From assembly GCF_012396015.1 (NCBI RefSeq), contig NZ_JAAXOQ010000027.1:1-62579 (forward strand): a stretch of 62,579 nt of DNA, in the 5' to 3' direction. The position numbers and the translations under genes are program-made. The DNA comes from Tsukamurella spumae (GTDB lineage Bacteria; Actinomycetota; Actinomycetes; Mycobacteriales; Mycobacteriaceae). The first letter of the stretch is position 1. Every line of letters starts with the position of its first letter. Of this stretch, positions 53,406-61,243 are shown in pieces. The notes beneath the pieces were generated by a model. That model did no database searches and had not been told where the DNA came from. It saw only the letters and a program-made list of their open reading frames with translations.

Positions 53406-54809
53406 ATGACGAACATCGTGATCATCGGCGGCGGTCCGGCGGGGTACGAGGCGGCGCTCGTGGCGGTGGCGCACGGGGGCGATGTCACGGTCGTCGAATC
53501 GGACGGCATCGGCGGCGCGTGCGTGCTCTACGACTGCGTCCCGTCGAAGACCTTCATCGCCTCGACCGGCATCCGCACCGAGACCCGGCGCGCCGTCGAC
53601 CTGGGGATCGAGCTGCAGTTCGAGCGTGTCGAGATCGATGTCGAGCGGATCAACACCCGCGTCAAGGAGCTCGCGGCGGCGCAGTCCTCGGACATCCGCG
53701 CCCGGCTCGTCGGCGAGGGCGTGCGGATCATTCGCGGCAGCGCCTCGCTCGCGCCGACCAACCCGGGCATGGCGCAGCACATCGTGAACGTCGTCACACC
53801 GACCGGCGGCGAACAGACCCTCGAGGCGGATGTGGTGCTCGTCGCGACCGGGGCCTCGCCGCGTGTGATGGAGTCGGCGAAGCCGGACGGGGAGAAGATC
53901 CTCACGTGGCGCCAGCTCTACGATCTGGAGGAGCTGCCCACCCATCTCGTGGTCGTGGGCTCCGGCGTCACCGGCGCGGAGTTCGTGCACGCCTACACCG
54001 AGCTCGGCATCAAGGTGACGCTGGTGAGCTCGCGCGACCGCGTGCTGCCGAACGAGGACGAGGACGCCGCGCTCGTGCTGGAGGACGCGCTCGTCGACCG
54101 CGGTGTGTCACTGGTCAAGCGGGCCTACGCGGACAAGGTCGAGCGCACGGACAGCGGCGTGATCGTGCGGCTCACGGATGGCCGCACCGTCGAGGGCTCG
54201 CACTGCCTGATGACGGTCGGCTCGATCCCCAACACCGCGGGCATCGGCCTCGAGGACGTGGGTATCGAGCTCAACAAGGGCGGCTACATCCCCGTCGACC
54301 GCGTCTCGCGGACCAAGGTGCCGGGCATCTACGCGGCGGGCGACTGCACGGGCGTGCTGCCGCTCGCCTCGGTCGCCGCGATGCAGGGGCGCGTCGCGAT
54401 GTACCACGCGCTCGGCGAGGGCGTCTCGCCCGTGAAGCTCAAGACCGTCTCGTCGGCGATCTTCACGCGTCCCGAGATCGCCACCGTCGGTGTCTCGCAG
54501 GCCGCGATCGACGACGGCACCTACCAGGCGCGCACCGTCATGCTGCCGCTCGCGACCAACCCGCGCGCCAAGATGTCCGGGCTCAAGCGCGGCTTCGTCA
54601 AGATCTTCTGCCGCCCCAACACCGGCCTGGTGATCGGCGGGGTCGTGGTGGCGCCCAACGCATCCGAATTGATCCTGCCGCTCACCGTCGCCCTGCAGAA
54701 CGGCCTGACCGTGGACGACGTCGCCCAGACCTTCTCCGTCTATCCGTCGCTCTCCGGCTCGGTGACCGAGGCGGCCCGGCAGCTGATGCGCCAGGACGAT
54801 CTGGCCTAG
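53406..54809 (+). CDS. lpdA: NAD(P)H quinone reductase of the lipoamide dehydrogenase family (LpdA)
   Basis: A 467-residue flavoprotein. The FAD motif IIGGGPAGYEAA is at 6-17, the redox-site segment GGACVLYDCVPSK has Cys39 and Cys44, the NAD(P) motif VVVGSGVTGAEF lies near 180, and IYAAGDCTG near 312. The C-terminal HxxxxE dyad of true lipoamide dehydrogenases is absent: the segment reads VYPSLSGSV. Mycobacterial LpdA likewise lacks it and reduces quinones (recalled). TAGCGT lies 7 nt before the ATG; an upstream in-frame ATG at 53364 is not favoured. Confidence 0.85.
   Translation: MTNIVIIGGGPAGYEAALVAVAHGGDVTVVESDGIGGACVLYDCVPSKTFIASTGIRTETRRAVDLGIELQFERVEIDVERINTRVKELAAAQSSDIRARLVGEGVRIIRGSASLAPTNPGMAQHIVNVVTPTGGEQTLEADVVLVATGASPRVMESAKPDGEKILTWRQLYDLEELPTHLVVVGSGVTGAEFVHAYTELGIKVTLVSSRDRVLPNEDEDAALVLEDALVDRGVSLVKRAYADKVERTDSGVIVRLTDGRTVEGSHCLMTVGSIPNTAGIGLEDVGIELNKGGYIPVDRVSRTKVPGIYAAGDCTGVLPLASVAAMQGRVAMYHALGEGVSPVKLKTVSSAIFTRPEIATVGVSQAAIDDGTYQARTVMLPLATNPRAKMSGLKRGFVKIFCRPNTGLVIGGVVVAPNASELILPLTVALQNGLTVDDVAQTFSVYPSLSGSVTEAARQLMRQDDLA
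54183..54218 (+). repeat. 36-bp direct repeat, copy 1 (inside lpdA)
   Basis: This stretch of lpdA, starting CGCACCGTCGAGGGCTCGCA, recurs without mismatch at 57070-57105, 2.9 kb downstream and in the same orientation. The flanking bases differ at both ends. Confidence 0.9.
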
Positions 54810-54819
54810 CACCCCGGCG

Positions 54820-55674
54820 GTGAGCGATCGGGACGACGTCTTCGAGGGGTTGCGGCCTCGGCTGTTCGGGGTGGCGTACCGCGTTCTCGCGTCCGCGCCC
54901 GACGCGGAGGATGTGGTGCAGGACGCGTGGTTGCGCTGGCGCGGTGTGGACGACGGTACCGTCCGGGATCCCGAGGCCTTCCTGGTGGTGACGGTGACCC
55001 GCCTCGCGCTCAACCTGGCACAGTCGGCGCGGGCGCGCCGTGAGCAGTACGTCGGGGAGTGGTTCCCGACGCCGATCGACACGGCGTCCGATCCCTTCCT
55101 CGGCGCCGAGCGGGCGGAGGCGTTGGAACTCGCCGTCGTGCACGTGCTGCAGCGGCTCTCGCCCGAGGCGCGGGCCGCCTACGTGCTCCGCGAGGCCTTC
55201 GAGCACCCGTACCAGCGAATAGCGGAGATCCTGCAGATGCAGGAGCCCGCCGTGCGGAAGCTGGTCAGCCGCGCCCGCGCCCAGGTCGCAGGGGAGCGGC
55301 GCACCACGGCCACCCGCGAACGGGTGAGTGCGCTGCTCGACGCCTTCCTCGCCGCGGCGCACGCCGGCGATGTCGCGGGGCTCGAGGCCGTGCTCGTGGC
55401 CGACGTGGTGAGCGAGACCGACGGCGGCGGTGCGCGCCGGGCCGGGCGTCGGCCGGTGGTCGGGGACAGCGCGGTGGCGCGCTTCGTCGCCGGCTTCTCC
55501 GTGCGCTTCATGTCCGACGCGTCCGCACGGATCGTCGAGGTCAACGGACTGCCGGGCGCGGTCTTCACCCTCGACGGTGCGCCCGTCGCGCTTCTGAGCC
55601 CGACGGCCTCCGATGCCGGCCTGACTCGATTGATGTGGGTCATGAACCCCGAGAAGCTGGGCGAATTCGCCTGA
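54820..55674 (+). CDS. sigJ: ECF41-type RNA polymerase sigma factor (SigJ-like)
   Basis: A 284-residue sigma factor with region 2 (LFGVAYRVLASAPDAEDVVQ, about 15-34), region 4 (LSPEARAAYVLREAFEHPYQ and the following AVRKLVSRAR helix) and a C-terminal SnoaL-like domain of about 100 residues. The linker YVGEWFPTPI at 77-86 matches the WLPEP motif of ECF41, and NPEKL at 276-280 matches its NPDKL motif, the contacts by which the fused domain controls activity. No anti-sigma gene is adjacent, as is normal for ECF41. The following oxidoreductase is its expected target. Confidence 0.87.
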   Translation: MSDRDDVFEGLRPRLFGVAYRVLASAPDAEDVVQDAWLRWRGVDDGTVRDPEAFLVVTVTRLALNLAQSARARREQYVGEWFPTPIDTASDPFLGAERAEALELAVVHVLQRLSPEARAAYVLREAFEHPYQRIAEILQMQEPAVRKLVSRARAQVAGERRTTATRERVSALLDAFLAAAHAGDVAGLEAVLVADVVSETDGGGARRAGRRPVVGDSAVARFVAGFSVRFMSDASARIVEVNGLPGAVFTLDGAPVALLSPTASDAGLTRLMWVMNPEKLGEFA

Positions 55675-55675
55675 C

Positions 55676-55704
55676 TGTCACAGATCGACGCGCCGTCCGG
55701 TCCT
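55676..55704 (+). promoter_or_regulatory. Candidate ECF41 (SigJ) promoter before the SDR-like gene
   Basis: TGTCACA at 55676-55682 is followed after 16 nt by GGTCCT at 55699-55704. The recalled SigJ/ECF41 consensus is GTCACA, 16 nt, CGTCCT, so the -35 and spacing are exact and the -10 differs at one base. The start codon of the next gene is 46 bp further on. Confidence 0.7.
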
Positions 55705-55750
55705 TGTCGTGGAGGCCCGAGCGGTTCGGGCCGGATCGAGAGGACAGGAC

Positions 55751-56482
55751 ATGGCGAAGTTCGTGGTGATCGGCGGCACCGGACTGATCGGGTCGAAGGT
55801 GGTGGCGGGACTCTCCGCGGCGGGGCACGAGGCGCGTGCGGGCGCTCCGAGCACGGGCGTGAACGCGGTGACCGGGGACGGACTGGCCGGGGCGCTCGCG
55901 GGCGCCGAATGTGTTGTGGACGTCGCGAATTCGCCGTCCTTCGAGGCTGCGGCGGTGCTGGAGTTCTTCACCGCTGCTACCTCGAATCTACTCGCGGCCG
56001 CGCAGGCGGCGGGGGTCGCCCGGTACGTCGCGCTGTCGGTGGTGGGAACCGACCGCCTCGCCGAGAGCGGCTACTTCCGCGGCAAGATCGCGCAGGAGGA
56101 GCTGATCGAGGGAGGCGGTGTGCCCTTCACGATCGTGCGTGCCACGCAGTTCTTCGAATTCGTGCCGGGGATCGCCGCAGGCTCGGAGGTCGACGGTGTC
56201 GTCCGCCTCCCGGGCGCGAGGATCCAGCCCGTCGCGTCCGACGATGTGGCGGCGGCGGTCGTGCGCGCGGCGCTCGGAGCGCCGGTGGGTGGTCGCACGG
56301 AGGTCGCTGGGCCGGACGTCTTCGCCCTCGACGACCTGGTCCGGCGGGCGCTCGCCGACGCGGGTGATGCGCGTCCCGTCGTCGCCGATCCGGAGGCGAC
56401 CTACTTCGGTGCGCACCTGCGGGACGACGCTCTACTGCCGGGACCAGGCGCGGAGATCGCGGCGACGCGGTTCTTCGTCTGA
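55751..56482 (+). CDS. NAD(P)-binding SDR/NmrA-like oxidoreductase
   Basis: A 243-residue atypical SDR with the nucleotide motif VVIGGTGLIGSKVV at 5-18, SVVGTDRL near 97, and a fold resembling NmrA/NAD(P)H-binding proteins. ECF41 sigma factors are usually encoded next to a carboxymuconolactone decarboxylase, oxidoreductase or epimerase that is their main target, and this gene fits that role. The ATG has GAGAGGACAGG upstream. The substrate is unknown. It ends one base before the convergent ATPase gene. Confidence 0.83.
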   Translation: MAKFVVIGGTGLIGSKVVAGLSAAGHEARAGAPSTGVNAVTGDGLAGALAGAECVVDVANSPSFEAAAVLEFFTAATSNLLAAAQAAGVARYVALSVVGTDRLAESGYFRGKIAQEELIEGGGVPFTIVRATQFFEFVPGIAAGSEVDGVVRLPGARIQPVASDDVAAAVVRAALGAPVGGRTEVAGPDVFALDDLVRRALADAGDARPVVADPEATYFGAHLRDDALLPGPGAEIAATRFFV

Positions 56483-57025
56483 TCAGCTCGCTGCTGCGGC
56501 CTCGAGGAGCCCCGCGAGACGATCCTCGCGGGACCCGCTCAGTTCGACGATGCGGGCACCGCCGGTGAGGGCCGGGTCGTCGGCGAGATCGAGCAGCGCC
56601 GCGTCCGTCGCCTCGCGCAGCTCGGGATCCTCGTCGGCCCCGACGACGATCGGGTCGCAATGATGCAGCGGCAGCAGGACGAGGAGGTCCACCGGGGCCA
56701 TCGCCTCGGCGGTGATCGCCGCGCCGCGGTCGAGGAGGCCCGGCGACCGCGCCGGGCGGCCGAGGTCGTCCAGCGCCCGCAGGTAGGCCAGGAAGTCGAG
56801 CGGTCCTCGTTCGGCGATGACGCGGTCGCCGGGCACTCGCCCCCGCAGCCGGTCGGCAGCGATGATCAGCTGCGCGAAGAAGATTCCGGCATCGAGCTCG
56901 AACGCCGGCTCCTCGAGCGCCTCGAACGGATCTGGGAGGACCTCGTAGTCGCGGCGCAGCCGCGCGAGATCGGTGATCAGGGTGCTCTTCCCGCTCGCGT
57001 GGGTACCGGAGACGACGATGCGCAT
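56483..57025 (-). CDS. P-loop ATPase/nucleoside-kinase-like protein
   Basis: A 180-residue protein with the Walker A loop GTHASGKST at 7-15 and an ERGPLDFLAYL segment resembling nucleotide- or nucleoside-kinase (NadR/Ttd14-like) AAA_28 proteins. The substrate is unknown. TACTCT lies 6 nt before the ATG, so it is probably leaderless. Its 5' side faces the repeat-rich gap before the galactose genes. Confidence 0.75.
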   Translation of the reverse strand: MRIVVSGTHASGKSTLITDLARLRRDYEVLPDPFEALEEPAFELDAGIFFAQLIIAADRLRGRVPGDRVIAERGPLDFLAYLRALDDLGRPARSPGLLDRGAAITAEAMAPVDLLVLLPLHHCDPIVVGADEDPELREATDAALLDLADDPALTGGARIVELSGSREDRLAGLLEAAAAS

Positions 57026-57069
57026 GTCGGGAGAGTAGCGCGTGGTCGACCCGCGTCACGGGCCGAGTT

Positions 57070-57105
57070 CGCACCGTCGAGGGCTCGCACTGCCTGATGA
57101 CGGTC
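57070..57105 (+). repeat. 36-bp direct repeat, copy 2 (intergenic)
   Basis: Identical over 36 bases to positions 54183-54218 within lpdA. No other lpdA sequence is present on either side. Confidence 0.9.
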
Positions 57106-57114
57106 CGGGTGATG

Positions 57115-57184
57115 GCGAACGCTGCCGATCGTTCGGGGGCGCTGCCGAAACTCGCCGGCGCGGCCGGTGGTCGGCAGCGTTCGC
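57115..57184. repeat. 14-bp inverted repeat with additional GCTGCCGA copies
   Basis: GCGAACGCTGCCGA at 57115-57128 and its exact complement at 57171-57184 enclose 42 nt. GCTGCCGA recurs at 57141-57148, and partial complements (GGCAGCGTTC near 57192, TCGGCA near 57212) follow. This could be a large cruciform, or several binding sites for one regulator. Confidence 0.6.
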
Positions 57185-57243
57185 GGTTAGGGGCAGCGTT
57201 CTGTGCGCTGTCTCGGCAATCGGGACGCGCTGACCGGAGGCGA

Positions 57244-57330
57244 CAACAATTTCAAACAATCACGCTCGTGTTGATGTGCGAGTCTGTTAGCTTTCGTGAG
57301 AATTCGTTCCGCGAGACCTATGGAGGCGTG
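57244..57330 (+). promoter_or_regulatory. AT-rich promoter/operator region of the galactose genes
   Basis: ACAACAATTTCAAACAATCA at about 57243-57262 stands out against the GC-rich background, followed by CACG-CT-CGTG (57261-57270) and TTTCGTGAGAATTCG. DeoR-family repressors often use such sites. GGAGG at 57322-57326 is the ribosome site of the symporter. The exact -10/-35 pair is not clear. Confidence 0.45.
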
Positions 57331-59034
57331 ATGCTCCTCGCCGACGGTGCGCTCCGACTCAATGTCGGAACGCTCGACTACGTGCTGGTCGCGATCTACT
57401 TCGTGTTCGTGCTGGGTATCGGATACCTGGCGCGCCAACAGGTCGCGTCCAGCCTCGACTTCTTCCTCTCGGGCAGACGCCTCCCGGCCTGGGTCACCGG
57501 CATCGCCTTCGTCTCCGCGAACCTCGGCGCGGTCGAGATCATGGGCATGTCGGCGAACGGTGCCCAGATCGGGCTGTCGACGATGCACTACTACTGGATC
57601 GGCGCGATCCCGGCCATGGTGTTCCTCGGCCTGGTGATGATGCCCTTCTACTACGGCTCGAAGGTGCGCAGCGTCCCCGAGTTCATGCGCCGCCGGTTCG
57701 GAACCGGTGCGCACCTGGTGAACTCGCTGAGCTTCGCGTTGGCCCAGGTGCTCATCGCCGGCGTCAATCTGTTCCTGCTCGCCACCGTCGTGAACGCGGT
57801 GCTCGGGTGGCCGCAGTGGGTGTCGCTGATCGTGGCGGCCGCGGTGGTGCTCACCTACACCGCGCTGGGCGGCCTGTCGGCGGCGATCTACAACGAGGTC
57901 CTGCAGTTCTTCGTGATCCTCGCGGCGCTGGTGCCGCTCACCGTGATCGGCCTGATCAAGGTCGGCGGTTGGAGCGGCCTCAAGGCCAAGGTCATCGACA
58001 CCGCGAAGCCCGATGGGACGGTGACGGCCACCGTCGAGCAGCAGCTGCACACCTGGCCCGGTCAGGCCTTGAGCGGCTTCTCCTCGCCCGTGTGGTCGGT
58101 GGTGGGTATCGTCTTCGGCCTCGGCTTCGTGCTGTCCTTCGGGTACTGGACCACCAACTTCGTCGAGGTGCAGCGCGCAATGGCGTCGAATTCGATGTCG
58201 GCGGCCCGCCGTGCCCCGATCATCGGCGCGATCCCGAAGATGTTCATCCCCTTCGTCGTGGTGGTCCCGGGCATGATCTGCGCCGCGATGGTGGGCGACA
58301 TGATCCACCTCAAGACCACGGGCGCCGCGGACGGGGTCACCTACAACGACGCCATCCTGCTGATGATGCGCGACGTGCTGCCCAACGGACTCCTCGGTGT
58401 CGCGGTGGCGGGCCTCATCGCATCGTTCATGGCGGGTATGGCGGCGAACGTCTCGGCCTTCAACACGGTCTTCAGTTACGACCTGTGGCAGCAGTACGTG
58501 GTCAAGGACCGCGAGGACGGTTACTACATCCGCGTGGGGCGCATCGCGACCGTCGCGGCGGTCGTCATGGCGATCGGTACGGCCACCATCGCCGCCGGCT
58601 ACTCGAACCTCATGGACTATCTCCAGACACTGTTCGGGTTCTTCAACGCGCCGCTGTTCGCCACCTTCCTGCTCGGCATGTTCTGGAAACGGATGACACC
58701 CACGGCCGGCTGGGTCGGCCTCGTCGCCGGAACCCTCTCCGCCGTCACGGTGTTCGTCCTGCAGGAGGTGGGGGTGATCGACCTACCCGGCCAGGGCATG
58801 CCGTTCATCGCGGCGTCCGCCGCGTTCCTGGTCGACATCGTGGTCTCCGTGCTCGTCTCCGCGGTCACGACTCCCAAACCCGAGGCGGAGCTCGCGGGCT
58901 TCGTCTACTCGACCACCGACCGCAGCACCCTGCGGGGGGATGAGGACGCGGCAGCGGCCTGGTACGCCCGCCCCGTGCCCCTCGGTGTGACGGTGCTGTG
59001 CCTCACTGCCGTACTCGGCCTGATCTTCCACTGA
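57331..59034 (+). CDS. Sodium:solute symporter family transporter (probable galactose/glucose uptake)
   Basis: A 567-residue SSS-family protein with about fourteen helices. The N-terminal YVLVAIYFVFVLGIGYLARQ and FFLSGRRLPAWVTGIAFVSA segments, and a long polar loop (about 208-240, LKAKVIDTAKPDGTVTATVE), resemble SglT-type sugar symporters. Galactose as substrate is inferred from the downstream galT and galK. The ATG at 57331 has GGAGG upstream. Confidence 0.86.
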   Translation: MLLADGALRLNVGTLDYVLVAIYFVFVLGIGYLARQQVASSLDFFLSGRRLPAWVTGIAFVSANLGAVEIMGMSANGAQIGLSTMHYYWIGAIPAMVFLGLVMMPFYYGSKVRSVPEFMRRRFGTGAHLVNSLSFALAQVLIAGVNLFLLATVVNAVLGWPQWVSLIVAAAVVLTYTALGGLSAAIYNEVLQFFVILAALVPLTVIGLIKVGGWSGLKAKVIDTAKPDGTVTATVEQQLHTWPGQALSGFSSPVWSVVGIVFGLGFVLSFGYWTTNFVEVQRAMASNSMSAARRAPIIGAIPKMFIPFVVVVPGMICAAMVGDMIHLKTTGAADGVTYNDAILLMMRDVLPNGLLGVAVAGLIASFMAGMAANVSAFNTVFSYDLWQQYVVKDREDGYYIRVGRIATVAAVVMAIGTATIAAGYSNLMDYLQTLFGFFNAPLFATFLLGMFWKRMTPTAGWVGLVAGTLSAVTVFVLQEVGVIDLPGQGMPFIAASAAFLVDIVVSVLVSAVTTPKPEAELAGFVYSTTDRSTLRGDEDAAAAWYARPVPLGVTVLCLTAVLGLIFH

Positions 59035-59050
59035 CGAGGAGCTGACAACC

Positions 59051-59353
59051 ATGACGAACGACGACACCGGTTCCGCCCCCGCGGAGAACAACGGGCGCTC
59101 GATTCTGGCCCTCCTCTTCGACATCCGCGCCATCATCGCCACCCTGCTGGGCATCTACGGCGTGCTCCTGCTCGTCGCCGGTCTCGCGCCGGGCTTCGCG
59201 GAGGCGGGTGCCCGGGAGTTTCAGCACACCCCGGATCGCGCCGACCTGTCCGCGGGCAGCGCGAGCAACCTGTGGGTCGGAGGCGCCCTCGTGCTGGTGT
59301 CCGCGGCCTTCGCTGCCTGGGCACTGATAGGTTCGCGGCGTGCTGGCAGCTGA
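59051..59353 (+). CDS. Small membrane protein of the galactose operon
   Basis: A 100-residue protein with two membrane helices (IIATLLGIYGVLLLVAGLAP and LWVGGALVLVSAAFAAWAL) joined by a short loop. It lies 16 bp after the symporter and overlaps the regulator gene by 14 nt. The function is unknown; proteins of this shape often accompany SSS transporters. Confidence 0.7.
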   Translation: MTNDDTGSAPAENNGRSILALLFDIRAIIATLLGIYGVLLLVAGLAPGFAEAGAREFQHTPDRADLSAGSASNLWVGGALVLVSAAFAAWALIGSRRAGS

Positions 59354-60146
59354 GAGACGCAGGGTGATCCTCGAGGCGGCGGTGGCCAACGGCGCCGTGC
59401 GCGTCATGGACCTCGCCGTGGAGCTGGGTGTCTCGGAGATGACGATCCGTCGTGACCTGGACCGGCTCGAGGAGGCTGGCGAGCTCACGAAGGTGCACGG
59501 CGGGGCGGTGCGTTCCGGCGGCTCCGTCGGTCGGGGCGTCGAGCCCCGCTCCGCGCTCAAGGCCGTGCGTGCCACGACGGAGAAGCGGGCGATCGCCGCG
59601 GCCGCGGTCGAGGTGGTGGGGGACGGCATGACCGTTGCGATCGGCGCGGGCACGACCACCTTGGAGCTGGCACGCCTGCTGCGAGGCCGCACCGTGTCCG
59701 TGGTGACCAATTCGATCTCGATCTTCCACGTGCTCACCGACCCCGACCACGACGACGCCGACGGCGACCCGACGGTGGCCGCGGCCGTGCAGCTCACCGG
59801 CGGACAGCGGACGCCCTCGGACGCACTGGTCGGGCCGGTCGCGAACGCGATGCTCGAGCGGGTCCGGTGCGACCTCGCCTTTCTGGGCTGCCACGGCATC
59901 GACCCGGTCGCCGGCTTCACCTCGCCCAACATCGGTGAGGCCGAGACGAACCGCCGGCTGATCGGCAGTGCGCGCTCGACGGTGCTGCTCGCCGACCACA
60001 GCAAGTTCGGCGAGATCGGAGCGCACCTGTTCGCGCGCTTCGCCGATGTCGACGGTCTCATCGTGGACGGTGGTGTCGGGCGGGCCGCCCGCGATCTCCT
60101 CGCCGCCGCCGTCCCGCTGACCGTCGCTCCGGGGAGCGCGGCATGA
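59340..60146 (+). CDS. DeoR/GlpR-family transcriptional regulator
   Basis: A 268-residue repressor. It has an N-terminal DeoR winged helix (MLAAERRRVILEAAVANGAV, then SEMTIRRDLDRLEEAGELTKVHGG) and a C-terminal sugar-phosphate sensing domain (AIGAGTTTLELARLL, then LLADHSKFG). It probably responds to a galactose-pathway phosphate. TAGGTT lies 6 nt before the GTG, inside the preceding gene, which gives the regulator and galTK a possible separate leaderless promoter. It overlaps galT by 4 nt. Confidence 0.88.
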   Translation: MLAAERRRVILEAAVANGAVRVMDLAVELGVSEMTIRRDLDRLEEAGELTKVHGGAVRSGGSVGRGVEPRSALKAVRATTEKRAIAAAAVEVVGDGMTVAIGAGTTTLELARLLRGRTVSVVTNSISIFHVLTDPDHDDADGDPTVAAAVQLTGGQRTPSDALVGPVANAMLERVRCDLAFLGCHGIDPVAGFTSPNIGEAETNRRLIGSARSTVLLADHSKFGEIGAHLFARFADVDGLIVDGGVGRAARDLLAAAVPLTVAPGSAA

Positions 60147-61243
60147 CGCGGAACATACCGGCGCCGTTCGCCTCCCGCCTCGCCGACGGCCGCGAGATCC
60201 TGTTCTTCTCCTCCGACGGTGCGCCACTCGTCGGCGTGGATCGTCGGGACCTGCCGCCCCGGCCGACGGTCCCCACCACCACCGTCCGGCGCGACCCGAC
60301 GACGGGCGACAGCGTGATCGTCGCGCCCGCCCGGCAGGAGCGGACCTACAAGCCGCCGCGCACCATGTGCCCGCTCGATCCCGATCCCGCGGGACGCTCG
60401 AGCGAGATCCCCGCCGAGGACTACGAGGTGGTGGTCTTCGAGAACCGTTTCCCCTCGCTCTCCACGCCCGATGGATGGGAGGTGGCCGCGCCTGCGCAGC
60501 CGGATCCGTTGCGCGTGCAGTGGTCCGGGCTGGGCCGGTGCGAGGTGGTCTGCTTCACCAGCGACCACGACGGCTCGTTCGCCGGCCTCACGCAGCGCAG
60601 GGCCCGGCTGGTGATCGACGCGTGGACGCACCGCACCGCGGAACTGTTCGCGCGCAGCGACATCGAGGAGGTCTACTGCTTCGAGAACCGCGGCGAGGAG
60701 ATCGGCGTCACGCTCACGCACCCGCACGGGCAGATCTACGGCTACCCGTTCCGGACCCGTCGCACGGCGTCGCTGCTGCGGACCGCCGCGCAGTACCGGA
60801 ACGAACACGGCCGGGACCTGTTCGAGGCGGTCCTCGCGTCCGAGATCGCCGACGGTGACCGGATCCTCGTGCGGACGGAGCTCACCACCGCATTCGTGCC
60901 CTACGCGGCCAAGTGGCCCGTCGAGGTGCACGTCTATCCGAATCGGCACGTGCACAACCTGACCGAGCTCACCGATGCCGAAGCGGACGATCTGGCCGCG
61001 GTGTACCTGACGCTGCTGCGCGCCTTCGACGCGCTGTACGAGGCGCCGCTGCCGTACATCGCCTCGTGGCATCAGTACCGGACCGGCGAGCCCGAGGGGT
61101 ATCTGCACGCCGAGCTGTTCTCGATCCGCCGCAGCGCGGACAAGCTCAAGTACCTCGCGGGGTCCGAATCGGGACGAGACGCCTTCGTGACCGACAAGAC
61201 GCCCGAGGCGATCGCCGACGAGCTGCGCGCGGTGATCGGATGA
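60143..61243 (+). CDS. galT: Galactose-1-phosphate uridylyltransferase
   Basis: Exchanges UMP between UDP-glucose and galactose-1-phosphate in the Leloir pathway. The 366-residue HIT-superfamily protein has the nucleophile motif HPHGQ at 193-197, and a C-terminal substrate region with SWHQYRTGEPEGYLHAELF. It is coupled to the DeoR gene upstream and to galK downstream by ATGA overlaps. galE is not in the window. Confidence 0.95.
   Translation: MTRNIPAPFASRLADGREILFFSSDGAPLVGVDRRDLPPRPTVPTTTVRRDPTTGDSVIVAPARQERTYKPPRTMCPLDPDPAGRSSEIPAEDYEVVVFENRFPSLSTPDGWEVAAPAQPDPLRVQWSGLGRCEVVCFTSDHDGSFAGLTQRRARLVIDAWTHRTAELFARSDIEEVYCFENRGEEIGVTLTHPHGQIYGYPFRTRRTASLLRTAAQYRNEHGRDLFEAVLASEIADGDRILVRTELTTAFVPYAAKWPVEVHVYPNRHVHNLTELTDAEADDLAAVYLTLLRAFDALYEAPLPYIASWHQYRTGEPEGYLHAELFSIRRSADKLKYLAGSESGRDAFVTDKTPEAIADELRAVIG

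Larger units (their letters stand above)
57026..57330. other. 305-bp divergent intergenic region with repeats
   Basis: Between the ATPase gene and the symporter gene. From left to right it holds the ATPase promoter, the second copy of a 36-bp lpdA sequence, a 14-bp inverted repeat with extra partial copies, and an AT-rich stretch leading to the symporter. A reading frame crosses it in phase with the symporter but has no features of a real protein. Confidence 0.7.

Noticed and set aside
57097-57330. An in-frame N-terminal extension of the symporter across the repeat region
   Set aside because: The added residues resemble no transporter leader, and a strong ribosome site precedes the ATG at 57331.
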